Origin: Segatella copri
GTDB taxonomy: Bacteria; Bacteroidota; Bacteroidia; Bacteroidales; Bacteroidaceae
Assembly (NCBI RefSeq): GCF_026015625.1
Contig: NZ_JAPDVG010000001.1
Location: 62,001 to 126,000, forward strand
Reading direction: 5' to 3'
Length of the DNA stretch: 64,000 nucleotides
The notes beneath the pieces were generated by a model that did no database searches, was not told the origin of the DNA, and was given only the letters and a program-made list of their open reading frames with translations. How positions within the stretch are numbered: position 1 is the stretch's first letter; each line of letters opens with the position of its first letter. This document shows positions 51,194 through 60,042 of the stretch, piece by piece. Both the position numbers and the translations under genes were made by a program.

Positions 51194-51212
51194 AGCAGTT
51201 CCTCCTCCTATA

Positions 51213-51464
51213 TTAAGCGATGGTGGTCTCGTACAACTTCTTGGTTGCCTCGAACACCTCTTCTCCCTGGAACATTCCGCAGTCTGCACTCTCGAAGCCC
51301 CAGTCCTCTGCGTCTCCGTCAAATATACCATATGCTGAAACTCGGAACAATGTAGGTGCAACTGAAACTACATTGATTGCCATCTTGCCAGATGCTATTC
51401 TCATAAGCTCTGAAACCTCATTAACTGTCATTTCATCAAAGCGAGCATAAACTAAATTCTTCAT
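51213..51464 (-). CDS. Hypothetical protein, first gene after the 51.5-kb promoter
   Basis: About 83 aa from MKNLVYARFDEMTVNE. Alpha/beta; conserved leader with hairpin and TTGAACCAATTAAAAT motif. Confidence 0.6.
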   Translation of the reverse strand: MKNLVYARFDEMTVNEVSELMRIASGKMAINVVSVAPTLFRVSAYGIFDGDAEDWGFESADCGMFQGEEVFEATKKLYETTIA

Positions 51465-51495
51465 AATCTTTATAATTTTAATTGGTTCAACTTGT

Positions 51496-51573
51496 AAGAT
51501 AGCGACCTGGTAAACCAAAAGTACTATCTTTTATCTATATGCAAAGGTACGAAAATTTTCTGATATATGCAAA
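51496..51573 (-). promoter_or_regulatory. Class A promoter and leader hairpin
   Basis: On the - strand TTTG (51570-51573), 20 bp, TACCTTTG (51542-51549). Leader hairpin AAGATAG/CTATCTT (51496-51502 / 51524-51530). Drives the ligase-defence operon. Confidence 0.78.
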
Positions 51574-51687
51574 TATACTAAGGGTTATTTTAGTTAAAAA
51601 TACTAAATTATAATGCGCTGGTAATCAAATAGTTAAGGCGCCTACTCTCACGAGCAAACGCCTAGCTAACATGGTTTTAAAAAGAAA

Positions 51688-53166
51688 TTACAAGAAACCG
51701 CCACGTCGGAGCTGTGCATCGGTAGCATTGTTAAGCCACTCCTCGCACTTCTCTATGATGCCCGTACAAGCGTCCGGCGCATCATCGTGGGCGTTATATC
51801 CTTCCTTTCTGTAGGATTTCATATCGTGGGCGAACTCCGGCCACAACTGTTCCCAATTAGAAGGGAAGACTAGTTTATTGTTTACCTCGCTGGAGCGAGT
51901 GAATATTCTAATCTGTTTGTTCTTCGATTGCGTGAACGTTACGAACTGGGTAATTCTGTTTCCGTGTTCCCTTGTTATGCGCTCGACATTGCGGGCGTAA
52001 GAGCGTCCACCATTGTTACTTTCAACGAAACACACGTCTGTCTGATTGCGCTTAACCATATTGGCTTGCGCTGGTTCCGTGTATTCCATCGGTCGCTTAG
52101 TGTATAGAACATCGGTAACATAGTAGCCGTCATCGTGTGCATCGAAGCATATAGAGCAAAGGAAGTCGAAACCGGTATCTGCCGAGTCTGTGTAGTTGCC
52201 AATCATTCTTGCATACCTTCTGTCCGGCAGCTCATCGTATGTTCTGAAGGCATGGTACATAAGACCTTCCATAGGGGTAGGGTTCTGCATGTACTGTGTC
52301 TCAAATACGAACTCGCTGGCATGCTTGATTTTATACAGCTCCTCCAGCGTATGCTTCCACGGCCACAAGGCTCGCTCCTTTCCGTCCTCGCCTGTCTGTA
52401 TTACCGGGAGGGAAACAACCTTCCACTCATTCGGCTCAATCTCTTGAAGGTAACCGCACAAGTCGTGCTCGTGCAACCTCTGCATGACGATGATAATTGG
52501 CGTATGACGTGAGTTTACACGGTTACGGATGGTTGTCTCGAAACGTCTGTTGATAGACTCTCTGACGTTATCGGACAAAGCATCGTCCGGTCGTAAAGGG
52601 TCATCGATAACTATGGCTCCCGAAAAGTGACCGGGGTTGAACGTAGCCATAAACTTATCCATGTTCTTTATGTCTTCTTCGGTCCAGTCTGGCTGACCTG
52701 CACCAAAACCTGTGATCTGACCCAAGGTAGATGTAGCATACTCACCACCACCTGCCGTTGTGCTCCATTTTGATCTGGTGTTATCGTTCTTTCTGATTTT
52801 GACATTCGGAAATAGTGTTTGAAAATATGTGGAAGTTATCGTGTCCTTGACTGCCATAGAATTGTCCTGGACGAGACTTCCGGAATAAGATATATGAAGA
52901 AACTTTGAAGCAGGGTTCAGCGCAAGACCATATGCGATAAACATCTGTGAACACAAGAGTGTCTTTCCATAACGAGGGCTGATGTTGATAATCAGCTTGT
53001 TAGTCTTTCCCCTTATCACATCCATGAGCGCATCACATATAATCCTGTGATGTTCGCCTACTACATACTCACGTCGAGCAGTATAGGCGAACATCTTAGT
53101 AGTGAATTGCAGCAGGGACGATGCCACTAACTGCTTATGAAGAAAACGTTGTTTCTCAAAGTCCAT
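51688..53166 (-). CDS. terL: Terminase large subunit
   Basis: 492 aa. ATPase motor and headful/site nuclease. Walker A SPRYGKTLL, Walker B GAIVIDDPL, coupling motif downstream, nuclease acidic residues in DTGFDF, VESNNGG and HDDAPDACTG. Full length. Overlaps the small subunit gene by 11 bp. Ends at the 3' side of the modification-island operon. Confidence 0.95.
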   Translation of the reverse strand: MDFEKQRFLHKQLVASSLLQFTTKMFAYTARREYVVGEHHRIICDALMDVIRGKTNKLIINISPRYGKTLLCSQMFIAYGLALNPASKFLHISYSGSLVQDNSMAVKDTITSTYFQTLFPNVKIRKNDNTRSKWSTTAGGGEYATSTLGQITGFGAGQPDWTEEDIKNMDKFMATFNPGHFSGAIVIDDPLRPDDALSDNVRESINRRFETTIRNRVNSRHTPIIIVMQRLHEHDLCGYLQEIEPNEWKVVSLPVIQTGEDGKERALWPWKHTLEELYKIKHASEFVFETQYMQNPTPMEGLMYHAFRTYDELPDRRYARMIGNYTDSADTGFDFLCSICFDAHDDGYYVTDVLYTKRPMEYTEPAQANMVKRNQTDVCFVESNNGGRSYARNVERITREHGNRITQFVTFTQSKNKQIRIFTRSSEVNNKLVFPSNWEQLWPEFAHDMKSYRKEGYNAHDDAPDACTGIIEKCEEWLNNATDAQLRRGGFL

Positions 53167-53692
53167 TTATTTTCTGTAATTCTTTAATATCATCCAAGGA
53201 CAGCTTAGGGAACTTGAAGTCCTCGCCATCCTTGCCGGTTACTTCTTGAATATGCTTATCTGCCAATCCGTTGAGCCTTGCAACAATACTGGAATCAAAC
53301 TGATGAAGCATGGCACCATCAATCTGCTGGGCCATCACGACATTCTCAATCTGTGTTATCACCTGCTCAAAGCCTGGTCTCTTAAGATTACCTCTCTTGA
53401 AATCCGCCCATTTCTGAACGATGCCACAGAAAGCACAAAATCCGACAAGAGTATAGGCTCTTCTGAAAACCCTTACCTCTTGTCTCATGGAATTTGTGGA
53501 TTTGCCGCTGCCGCCTGCAATGGAATTGCTACCAGTCTTTTGCTGCCAAGGGTCATTTTCAACATCATCACAGTAAGCTACAAACTTATCCCATAATTCC
53601 TGAGAAGACTTAATCTTGTATGGTCTTCCAACAGGATTGGGGATTCTATGTACGAAAGACTTTACTTTCGGCTGTGATGATTCATCTGTCAT
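53156..53692 (-). CDS. terS: Terminase small subunit
   Basis: 178 aa. DNA-recognition subunit: N-terminal linker PKVKSFVHRIPNPVGRPYKI, helical DNA-binding and oligomer core, C-terminal LSLDDIKELQKINGL for TerL binding. Assigned by position and helix pattern. Confidence 0.72.
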   Translation of the reverse strand: MTDESSQPKVKSFVHRIPNPVGRPYKIKSSQELWDKFVAYCDDVENDPWQQKTGSNSIAGGSGKSTNSMRQEVRVFRRAYTLVGFCAFCGIVQKWADFKRGNLKRPGFEQVITQIENVVMAQQIDGAMLHQFDSSIVARLNGLADKHIQEVTGKDGEDFKFPKLSLDDIKELQKINGL

Positions 53693-54306
53693 GGCTTCTT
53701 AACTTTTACTAGTTTACCGCAAGCGGAACAATTATACTCATAATACTCTGAAGGTTTGACCTGGATATTCTCCTCAACGCCCTTCATTTCCTCCTTGAAC
53801 TTCTGGTCCTTCTGGGCTTCCGTTACGACCTTCTTAGCCGTATGGTTAGTCTCAGCCTTTGAAGGTGCGGCTGCAGGTTTCTGTTCCTTTGGCTTAGCGT
53901 TGAGTCCAAGCATACCGGCAATGCTCTCATCGAAAGCAAACTGAATGCTGTTAGGATCACCGAGATAGGAGAGCTCCTTGCGAAGCTTCTTCTCGTTCCA
54001 AGTGGCAAACTCGGACGTCTTGTCATCAGCGATTCTATACTGCTTAATCTGCTCATCAGTCAGATAGTCAACACGGATGCAGGGAACCTTATCCATTCCC
54101 AAAGCCTTAGCAGCCTTATACACACCGTTACCGGTTACAATCACGTTGTTCTTGTCAACGGAAATAGGCTGAGTGATGCCGAAATCCTTGATGGACTGCA
54201 TGATTGCCTGTACTGCCGTCTCGTCGGTCTTGTGCGAACCGTCATGAGGCACGATACTGTCAATAGGTAACTCAATTACCTTGTCATTAATCTTAATCTC
54301 TTCCAT
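53689..54306 (-). CDS. ParB-fold (ParB/Srx) protein with C-terminal zinc ribbon
   Basis: 205 aa. N-terminal ParB domain: LPIDSIVPHDGSHKTDETAV, TGNGVYKAAKALGMDKVPC (phosphate/nucleotide motif GxxR-like region altered to GNGVYKA), then YRIADDKTSEFATWNE. C-terminal CSACGKLVKV zinc hook. One of four ParB-like proteins in a row. Members of this superfamily can act as CTPases, nucleases or DNA/RNA-modifying kinases; specific role unknown. Confidence 0.8.
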   Translation of the reverse strand: MEEIKINDKVIELPIDSIVPHDGSHKTDETAVQAIMQSIKDFGITQPISVDKNNVIVTGNGVYKAAKALGMDKVPCIRVDYLTDEQIKQYRIADDKTSEFATWNEKKLRKELSYLGDPNSIQFAFDESIAGMLGLNAKPKEQKPAAAPSKAETNHTAKKVVTEAQKDQKFKEEMKGVEENIQVKPSEYYEYNCSACGKLVKVKKP

Positions 54307-54311
54307 ACCTG

Positions 54312-54944
54312 TTAATCCTCAATTTCTATTGTTTCCATATTTCCGCAATATGGGCAAACGACCTTCATATAATGTGAACCGTCCTCGCGCTCTTTGAGAA
54401 CGAACAAATCCTTGGCAGGGTCTTCCTCCTCATCCGAAGGAGCTTCCTCGCTTTCACCAGCCTCTTCATTTGATGGAGCCTCGAAGTTCTCCTCTTCCAC
54501 CTGAGAATAGTCATCCTGGAAGCCACCATACTCTTCTGCCTGCTGGTTGATGCTGTCGAGGGAGAAGTTGAGCATCTGGTTGATATCCTCAAAGAAGAAT
54601 GCCTGCATATCGGTAGGAACCTCCATATTGCGCAATTCCTCCAAAAGCTGGTCTTCATCAAAAGAAGACTTCTCTGCCAGCTTGTTATCGAGAATGCGGT
54701 ACTTCTTTGCCATTTCGTCGTCCATATCCGAGTAAACGACAGGAACGAACTCCATACCCAACTGGTAAGCAGCCACGTATCTTGTGTGACCGGCAATGAT
54801 TACGCCTGCCTTATCAACGAGGATAGGCTTAACGAATCCAAAACGCTTGATACTCTCCTTCGTAGGCTCAACCGCATTCGTGTTGTCACGAGGGTTGTCA
54901 TAGTAAGGAAAGATTTCACTGAGCTTAACTGACTTTACTTTCAT
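54312..54944 (-). CDS. ParB-fold protein with acidic linker and zinc ribbon
   Basis: 210 aa. SEIFPYYDNPRDN, FVKPILVDKAGVIIAGHTRY (GHTR motif intact), then YRILDNKLAEKSSFDED. A long Glu-rich linker and CPYCGNMETIEIED end. Homologous in layout to the preceding gene; likely paralogues. Confidence 0.82.
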   Translation of the reverse strand: MKVKSVKLSEIFPYYDNPRDNTNAVEPTKESIKRFGFVKPILVDKAGVIIAGHTRYVAAYQLGMEFVPVVYSDMDDEMAKKYRILDNKLAEKSSFDEDQLLEELRNMEVPTDMQAFFFEDINQMLNFSLDSINQQAEEYGGFQDDYSQVEEENFEAPSNEEAGESEEAPSDEEEDPAKDLFVLKEREDGSHYMKVVCPYCGNMETIEIED

Positions 54945-55600
54945 TTCTTATCCTCCTTCTTGGCTGTCTCTCTTGCTACGCGTCTCTCGTCGACAACCTT
55001 TTCGATAGCCGCATTATACTTATAGTTCTTGAAAATCTTGGCAAAGCCAGTTACATACTTAAGCTTTACAAGCTCTTTCTGCTCCAGACCTACCTTTTCG
55101 CAAATCTCACGCTCAGATACACCATCTCTGAGCATATTGAAAACGATATTAACCATTCCGTCAACAGAATGGCTTCCACGGGCACGGTTGTGTCTTACTG
55201 TTGATGCCATACGCTGGTCGATGTCCTTGTCTAGGACTACAATCGGCAGCTTTCCACCACATCGCTCATTGATGTCCGCAAACTTGCGGATAACGAGGTT
55301 TCTGTGGAAACCGTCGATGATTACATACTTCTGCAACTTCTCGTCCCAAATGGTAACGATAGGCATTGTGTAACCGTCTTCCCTCACGGATGTATAGAGA
55401 AGACGCATTTCCTTATCTGCCACATGGTTAGGGTTGTAGTTGTTTGCTACAACCATATCCTTGTCAACCCAAAGCACGCAATCTACAGGGTTGACTTTCT
55501 CCGGAGATAAGGAACTGATATACTTTCTGAGGTCGTTCAAAAACTGCACCTTATCCTTGGCAGCATCAAACTCCTTCTTGATGTTCTCTTGAAGATTCAT
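54941..55600 (-). CDS. ParB-fold protein (IbrB-like)
   Basis: 219 aa. ANNYNPNHVADKEMRLLYTS and IDGFHRNLVIRKFA (GxHR motif) plus RMASTVRHNRARGSHS, with helical C-terminus. Resembles IbrB, partner of the PAPS-reductase-like IbrA, which is encoded next (35-bp overlap). In E. coli IbrA/IbrB affect gene regulation; in phages the pair may modify nucleic acid. Confidence 0.8.
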   Translation of the reverse strand: MNLQENIKKEFDAAKDKVQFLNDLRKYISSLSPEKVNPVDCVLWVDKDMVVANNYNPNHVADKEMRLLYTSVREDGYTMPIVTIWDEKLQKYVIIDGFHRNLVIRKFADINERCGGKLPIVVLDKDIDQRMASTVRHNRARGSHSVDGMVNIVFNMLRDGVSEREICEKVGLEQKELVKLKYVTGFAKIFKNYKYNAAIEKVVDERRVARETAKKEDKK

Positions 55601-56759
55601 ATTCCTTATTAGCTTTTTCTATTTTAACATAATTGTCGCTCAAATACTGACGCAAAGAACGCTCTACACTCTGAATGCGCTTCATTCCGAAATCCTCCGC
55701 AATTACGCAGACGGCACTTGTGTAGCCAATCTGATGTATTACGTAATCAATGCACTCCTGGCAATGACCGGCTTTAGCTGCATTTCTCTTCTTGGCAGCA
55801 CGGTAACCCTTCTTGATAGTCTCTGCATTTTTCTTATCCTCACAAAGATTATCTGCAAGATAGTCAACGTATTCATCCCAATCCTTGAAATAAGGTGGCA
55901 AATTATAGCAATATGTTGCTACTTCATTGAAGACGTGCACAGACGTATTGACGTTTGCCACTCTTCGTACCAGCTTGTCGTAGAACCATGGATCAACCTC
56001 CTTGATGAAACCTAAGTCGTGGATAGCCTGCTCATGGATGAGGGAACTAACTCGGCACGCTCTGAGTGGCTTCTGCGTGAACTGATAGTTGTAGAGTTTA
56101 CAGTACGGAAGCTTGTTGCTGAAGATGTAATACCATACATCATAAACCTTCCAATCCCAAATAGGGTAGAGCACCAGACTTCTCGGTGTGCCGTCTTTAT
56201 AATATCCGCCACCACCTCCCCACGTGATACCTGGAAGGCACTCACCTCTAGTAAGACCAGACAAACGTGCCGGCGACTCCTCGATACGGACACCGCCCAA
56301 AGTTAGGTAGTCTTTGCCGAAGAGCATTCTGTGTACCTGGTCGAGGGTCTTGGAGAAATACTGATTGTGCGGAATCTCCAAATCACCGTAAGAATCTGGT
56401 TCCTTCTCACGAATCCATTTTTCTCCCGGCCCCCATACATTGAACCATTCTCCCTTTGAGGCATTCCATTCCTGGAAGTATGACTGAATCCAATACGGCT
56501 CAACCCACGGCAAGTGCATGATGTATCGTATGTACTCGATAGTCATTGGAGTCTCTGCCTCTTGGTCTAGGAAGAGGACGGGAATCTTTTCAATTCCCAT
56601 CTCCTTCATAACCTCGTGCGCAAGGTTGAGAACCACGGTAGAGTCCTTTCCTCCCGACATCGTCACGACAATCTTACGCTTACCATAAAACTCCCGAAAG
56701 ATGTATCTGAATCTTTCAAGAGCTGCCTCATAAACGTTTTTGTCACTGTAAAATATCAT
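55566..56759 (-). CDS. PAPS reductase/ATP-pyrophosphatase-like protein (IbrA/DUF3440-like)
   Basis: 397 aa. PP-loop VTMSGGKDSTVVLNLA at about 33-48 binds ATP; then PVLFLDQEAETPMTIEY as in the adenine-nucleotide alpha-hydrolase fold; C-terminal DUF3440-type region with Cys (KPLRACRVSS, AGHCQECIDYV). Could activate or transfer sulfur/adenylate onto a substrate, as in DndC or tRNA thiolation. Paired with the ParB-like gene. Fourth gene from terminase. Confidence 0.85.
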   Translation of the reverse strand: MIFYSDKNVYEAALERFRYIFREFYGKRKIVVTMSGGKDSTVVLNLAHEVMKEMGIEKIPVLFLDQEAETPMTIEYIRYIMHLPWVEPYWIQSYFQEWNASKGEWFNVWGPGEKWIREKEPDSYGDLEIPHNQYFSKTLDQVHRMLFGKDYLTLGGVRIEESPARLSGLTRGECLPGITWGGGGGYYKDGTPRSLVLYPIWDWKVYDVWYYIFSNKLPYCKLYNYQFTQKPLRACRVSSLIHEQAIHDLGFIKEVDPWFYDKLVRRVANVNTSVHVFNEVATYCYNLPPYFKDWDEYVDYLADNLCEDKKNAETIKKGYRAAKKRNAAKAGHCQECIDYVIHQIGYTSAVCVIAEDFGMKRIQSVERSLRQYLSDNYVKIEKANKEYESSREHQEGV

Positions 56760-57211
56760 TTCTTTCTATTGTTTAATAATACCTTGTCGCTGGAATTACT
56801 GAAATGGGTGTCAAGGTAATTCTTAAGCCTACCCATCATTTCATTATTGTTGTGGCCGCGAGCGGCATTGTGCATGATTGTTGCATATCTCAACTTCTCT
56901 TCGTCGAAGTCAACGAAGCATACAGGAACCATCTCATATCCGATGACGCAGGCGGCGCGGTATCTGTTCTCTCCGTCCACAATCTGCATCGTCGAGCGGT
57001 TGACAACGATAGGCTGAGTAAATCCGAAATATAGCAACGATTTGATGAGAAGGTCGAAGCTGTCTGCATCATGCGTGTTAGGGTTATAGTCATTCGGATA
57101 AATGTCATCAACCTTAACGTATTCAATATGCAGCGGCTTCACCTGCTCAACCTCGATATTGTCCTTTGCCAATTTCAAGGCTAGATTTTCCTTAGAGTTT
57201 TTTGTATTCAT
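56756..57211 (-). CDS. ParB-fold protein (short)
   Basis: 151 aa. VDDIYPNDYNPNTHDADSF, IVDGENRYRAACVIGYEMVP (GENR motif), ATIMHNAARGHNNNEMM. Overlaps the PAPS-reductase-like gene by 4 bp. Fourth ParB-like copy, without zinc ribbon. Confidence 0.82.
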   Translation of the reverse strand: MNTKNSKENLALKLAKDNIEVEQVKPLHIEYVKVDDIYPNDYNPNTHDADSFDLLIKSLLYFGFTQPIVVNRSTMQIVDGENRYRAACVIGYEMVPVCFVDFDEEKLRYATIMHNAARGHNNNEMMGRLKNYLDTHFSNSSDKVLLNNRKK

Positions 57212-57926
57212 CGAAAAATTCCTTGTTTACGATTTCCTTAACCCAATCCTTGCTTGACTTAGCCAAATAAGGATTTTTGAACTCACTCTCCCAATCTACA
57301 GACTCTACATCAAACTGGTTGTCGTAGGTCTTGCTGTTTCGAGGAATGCCACCTACGGCGCCTGGATTGTTGAACGTGCTTCTGTATGCACCGAAATGCT
57401 GAACCAGACCGGGAACGATAGCGTAAAGGTCGATACCCTTTGCCTGAAGGTATGCCTTAAGGCGCGAATCATCATAACGTGTCTGATCATCCGTCATCTT
57501 GTTTGAAGTTTCAACAAAGTCCTTGGCTAGGTCATTTGGATATACGCTAGCCTGCAGCCAGAAATTAGTCTTTGTAGAAATAACGTGCTTGCCCTTTGCG
57601 TAACAATCAGTATAGTCACCATTTGTAGGATTGTAGAAACTGATAACATTGTTTTCGGGAGCAAAAGAGAGAATATGTAAAATCTTGGCAAGAATGTTGC
57701 GGTCAAAGGTAATGTCATCGTGGATAATCATGCGATGGGTTCCTTCCGCTACCTCTTGCGTCAACGCTTGGGAATAATTGTCCCAAAGACCCTTACCTCG
57801 GTCCATAGAGATACTGACAGGAATACCATAAGGCTTCGTGCTGGTCTCTATCAACTTCTTAAGGTATTTGCCCTCACGTTCTCGCTTCGGAACGTTGAGG
57901 ATGATAATCTGAGAGAGTTTAATCAT
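57192..57926 (-). CDS. GT-A-like putative glycosyltransferase
   Basis: 244 aa. Rossmann-like start (SQIIILNVPKREREGKYLKK), DxD-like MIIHDDITFDR, and a C-terminal acceptor-binding part. Length and pattern resemble phage DNA- or base-glycosyltransferases; substrate not predictable. Overlaps the ParB gene. Confidence 0.62.
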   Translation of the reverse strand: MIKLSQIIILNVPKREREGKYLKKLIETSTKPYGIPVSISMDRGKGLWDNYSQALTQEVAEGTHRMIIHDDITFDRNILAKILHILSFAPENNVISFYNPTNGDYTDCYAKGKHVISTKTNFWLQASVYPNDLAKDFVETSNKMTDDQTRYDDSRLKAYLQAKGIDLYAIVPGLVQHFGAYRSTFNNPGAVGGIPRNSKTYDNQFDVESVDWESEFKNPYLAKSSKDWVKEIVNKEFFDEYKKL

Positions 57927-57934
57927 ATGCGTAA

Positions 57935-58600
57935 TTATTTAGTAACTGTCCATTCTCCACCTCGCTTGGCTACCTTGCTTATGGCTACAGCCAAACGGTT
58001 TCTGTTCATATCGCTACCATAGAAAACCTTACCTGCGGCATAGGCTGCTTGGGCAACAAGTCCTTGACCCATGAAGAAGTCTGTGATAGAGCAGAACGGA
58101 ACATCCTTACAAATCTTGAACACCGCATCCCATTCATCCATTCCCTGGAGTCCCCAGTCTTCTGCCTGCTTGGTGCCTTGGATAATCCAGCACTTGCAAT
58201 CTGGCTTATGATAATAGGTGTTCTCGTAGATTTTTACATGAGGGAACAGCGATTCTACCATAGGAACCAACTGTTTCTTATTTCTGTAGAAGCACTCGAC
58301 GAATAGTCTGTCCGGATTAATCTGCTCGATGCACCTCTTGATGTGGGCAACGAACTCGTCAAAATTATCAACCGGGCATTGCTTCTCCGCCTTGGTATAA
58401 TACGCTTTGAGGACACCTTTACTTCCTGCCGGGTCGATGAATACACAATCGGCATTCTTTGAAAACTCCGGAAGCCCCAAAGTAATATCGGCAATGGTAA
58501 TCTTGCTACCATTGCCTAAACTGTAAATCTCGCCTTCTGTGATGGGGTATTTGTCAATACTGCCATCATAACGCAAACCTTTCTGTGATGTCATACGCAA
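57935..58600 (-). CDS. DNA methyltransferase-like protein (permuted, beta-class)
   Basis: 221 aa. Order of motifs: CVFIDPAGSKG (DPPY-like motif IV) first and DFFMGQGLVAQAAY (SAM-binding motif I) near the C-terminus, typical of permuted N4/N6 methyltransferases. DPPY is degenerate (DPAG), so the target may not be adenine/cytosine N. Overlaps the next gene by 10 bp. Confidence 0.7.
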   Translation of the reverse strand: MRMTSQKGLRYDGSIDKYPITEGEIYSLGNGSKITIADITLGLPEFSKNADCVFIDPAGSKGVLKAYYTKAEKQCPVDNFDEFVAHIKRCIEQINPDRLFVECFYRNKKQLVPMVESLFPHVKIYENTYYHKPDCKCWIIQGTKQAEDWGLQGMDEWDAVFKICKDVPFCSITDFFMGQGLVAQAAYAAGKVFYGSDMNRNRLAVAISKVAKRGGEWTVTK

Positions 58601-59133
58601 TTTACTATTAAATAATTGTGATACTCTGATACGTTTTCTTCACCAAAAAGACTGCACAGAACCTTCTTAGAATAATAGAAATGTCTGAACTCTACATCGC
58701 ATTTCTCGTAAGTGACCGGATGATACTTCTCCTTGTAGAACATCAAAAACTTACGAGCCTTACACTGTGATATAGCAAGAACAGCGTACCGGGAAAGATA
58801 AGATGGGGAACCGAACAATGCTACGATATTGTTGAAATTCCTGCAATCTAAACTCTTTCCGTCGAAAGGCTCACATACAACCCTATCCTTATAGGCTGGG
58901 TATTTGTTAGTGAACTGCTCCAACATTCCTTTACTAGGATCAATTCCTAGATATTCCTTTGGGTCGATTTCTGCAATCTCTGTCAGCAAGCCGGTACCAC
59001 ATCCGATGTCTAGGATTGAACCGCTGAGAGGTGGGAGCATTTGCCCCACCTCACGGTTCTCAACGAGACTCATTTCATCACGAAACAAAGTGTCGTACTT
59101 ACTTGCTATTTTATCATACTGGGAATAATTCAT
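58591..59133 (-). CDS. Class I SAM-dependent methyltransferase
   Basis: 180 aa. Motif I SILDIGCGTGLLTEI, post-I YLGIDPSKGMLEQF, then a NIVALFGSPSYLSRYA region. C-terminal part ends EYHNYLIVNCV. Closely related in layout to the following gene (58591-59133 vs 59114-59959); probable tandem paralogues. Confidence 0.85.
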   Translation of the reverse strand: MNYSQYDKIASKYDTLFRDEMSLVENREVGQMLPPLSGSILDIGCGTGLLTEIAEIDPKEYLGIDPSKGMLEQFTNKYPAYKDRVVCEPFDGKSLDCRNFNNIVALFGSPSYLSRYAVLAISQCKARKFLMFYKEKYHPVTYEKCDVEFRHFYYSKKVLCSLFGEENVSEYHNYLIVNCV

Positions 59134-59959
59134 TTTCTACTGTTGCCTGTTGCCAGGTGATTTTTTTACTTGAAATGGTTACGAAATTCTTGTGATTGTA
59201 TATGTTACAATTCGGGAACATCGATTTCAACTGCATTCTGTCATAGGTGAAATGGTGCATTTCCTCGAACTCTGCAGGGGTGTAGTCATCCTTGTAGAAC
59301 ATAAGGCAATAATCCAAACCACTCTCGCCCAGTTTGCGGAGATACTGAGGCATGAAGTAGGAAGCGGTACCGAAAAGAGCAACCACAACGCTGTCTGCCG
59401 ACATCCATTTCTTTATCGCCTCCTCAAAAGAAATAGTAGAACATCTTCGGAAAAAACCAGAGGTCTTCTCCCTGAACTGCTTGATTGCTTTCTTGCTAGG
59501 ATCAACTCCATAATACATTTCCGGCTTTATCTTGGTGAAAGCGACGAAGTCTCCGTTTCCGATGCCTGCCTCGAAAAATCTTCTGTCCTTGAACGTGAAC
59601 ATGATAGATTTTGCCATCACGTCCATTTCCTGATTCGAATAGATTCGCGGTACCGGCCACTCCAGGAAGTCGAACTCGTTGAAAACCTTCTGTCTGTTCA
59701 AAATCCAAGTAGTCTCGAATGGGTCACCCATCGTCCAATACTTGTAACCATCAATGTAAAGGTAAGGGAAATTATACTTCCCCCATCTTTCATGGACTCC
59801 ATTGTCTCGCTGTGCGCTGACGAAGTAATAGAACTCGTCGTTTGTCAATGCGCACTTGTCTCTGTGAATGTACTCATGAGGAACGTCTATCATTGAAGTG
59901 GCCCATTGCCACTTACAACGCTTGATGAACTCTCTGAGCTTACTGTAATCGTATTCCAT
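59114..59959 (-). CDS. Class I SAM-dependent methyltransferase, longer paralogue
   Basis: 281 aa. An extra N-terminal about 110 aa (WQWATSMIDVPHEYIHRDKC...), then RFFEAGIGNGDFVAF motif I, YYGVDPSKKAIKQF, VVALFGTASYFMPQYL and a C-terminal NIYNHKNFVTIS. Same core as its neighbour. First gene of the modification-island operon; the promoter TAAATTTGCAGCG ends just at the start, giving a nearly leaderless mRNA. Confidence 0.85.
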   Translation of the reverse strand: MEYDYSKLREFIKRCKWQWATSMIDVPHEYIHRDKCALTNDEFYYFVSAQRDNGVHERWGKYNFPYLYIDGYKYWTMGDPFETTWILNRQKVFNEFDFLEWPVPRIYSNQEMDVMAKSIMFTFKDRRFFEAGIGNGDFVAFTKIKPEMYYGVDPSKKAIKQFREKTSGFFRRCSTISFEEAIKKWMSADSVVVALFGTASYFMPQYLRKLGESGLDYCLMFYKDDYTPAEFEEMHHFTYDRMQLKSMFPNCNIYNHKNFVTISSKKITWQQATVENELFPV

Positions 59960-59964
59960 CGCTG

Positions 59965-59995
59965 CAAATTTAATAAAATATTTAATGATTAAATA
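59965..59995 (-). promoter_or_regulatory. Class B promoter at the modification island
   Basis: TAAATTTG (59965-59972) followed by CAGCG and the ATG. Dyad TATTTAATGATTAAATA at 59979-59995. No consensus TTTG at -33; activity may need a regulator at the dyad. Confidence 0.65.
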
Positions 59996-60042
59996 CCTAA
60001 AATCTAAAATTAACTATATTTTAACATAAAATTGTGTATATA

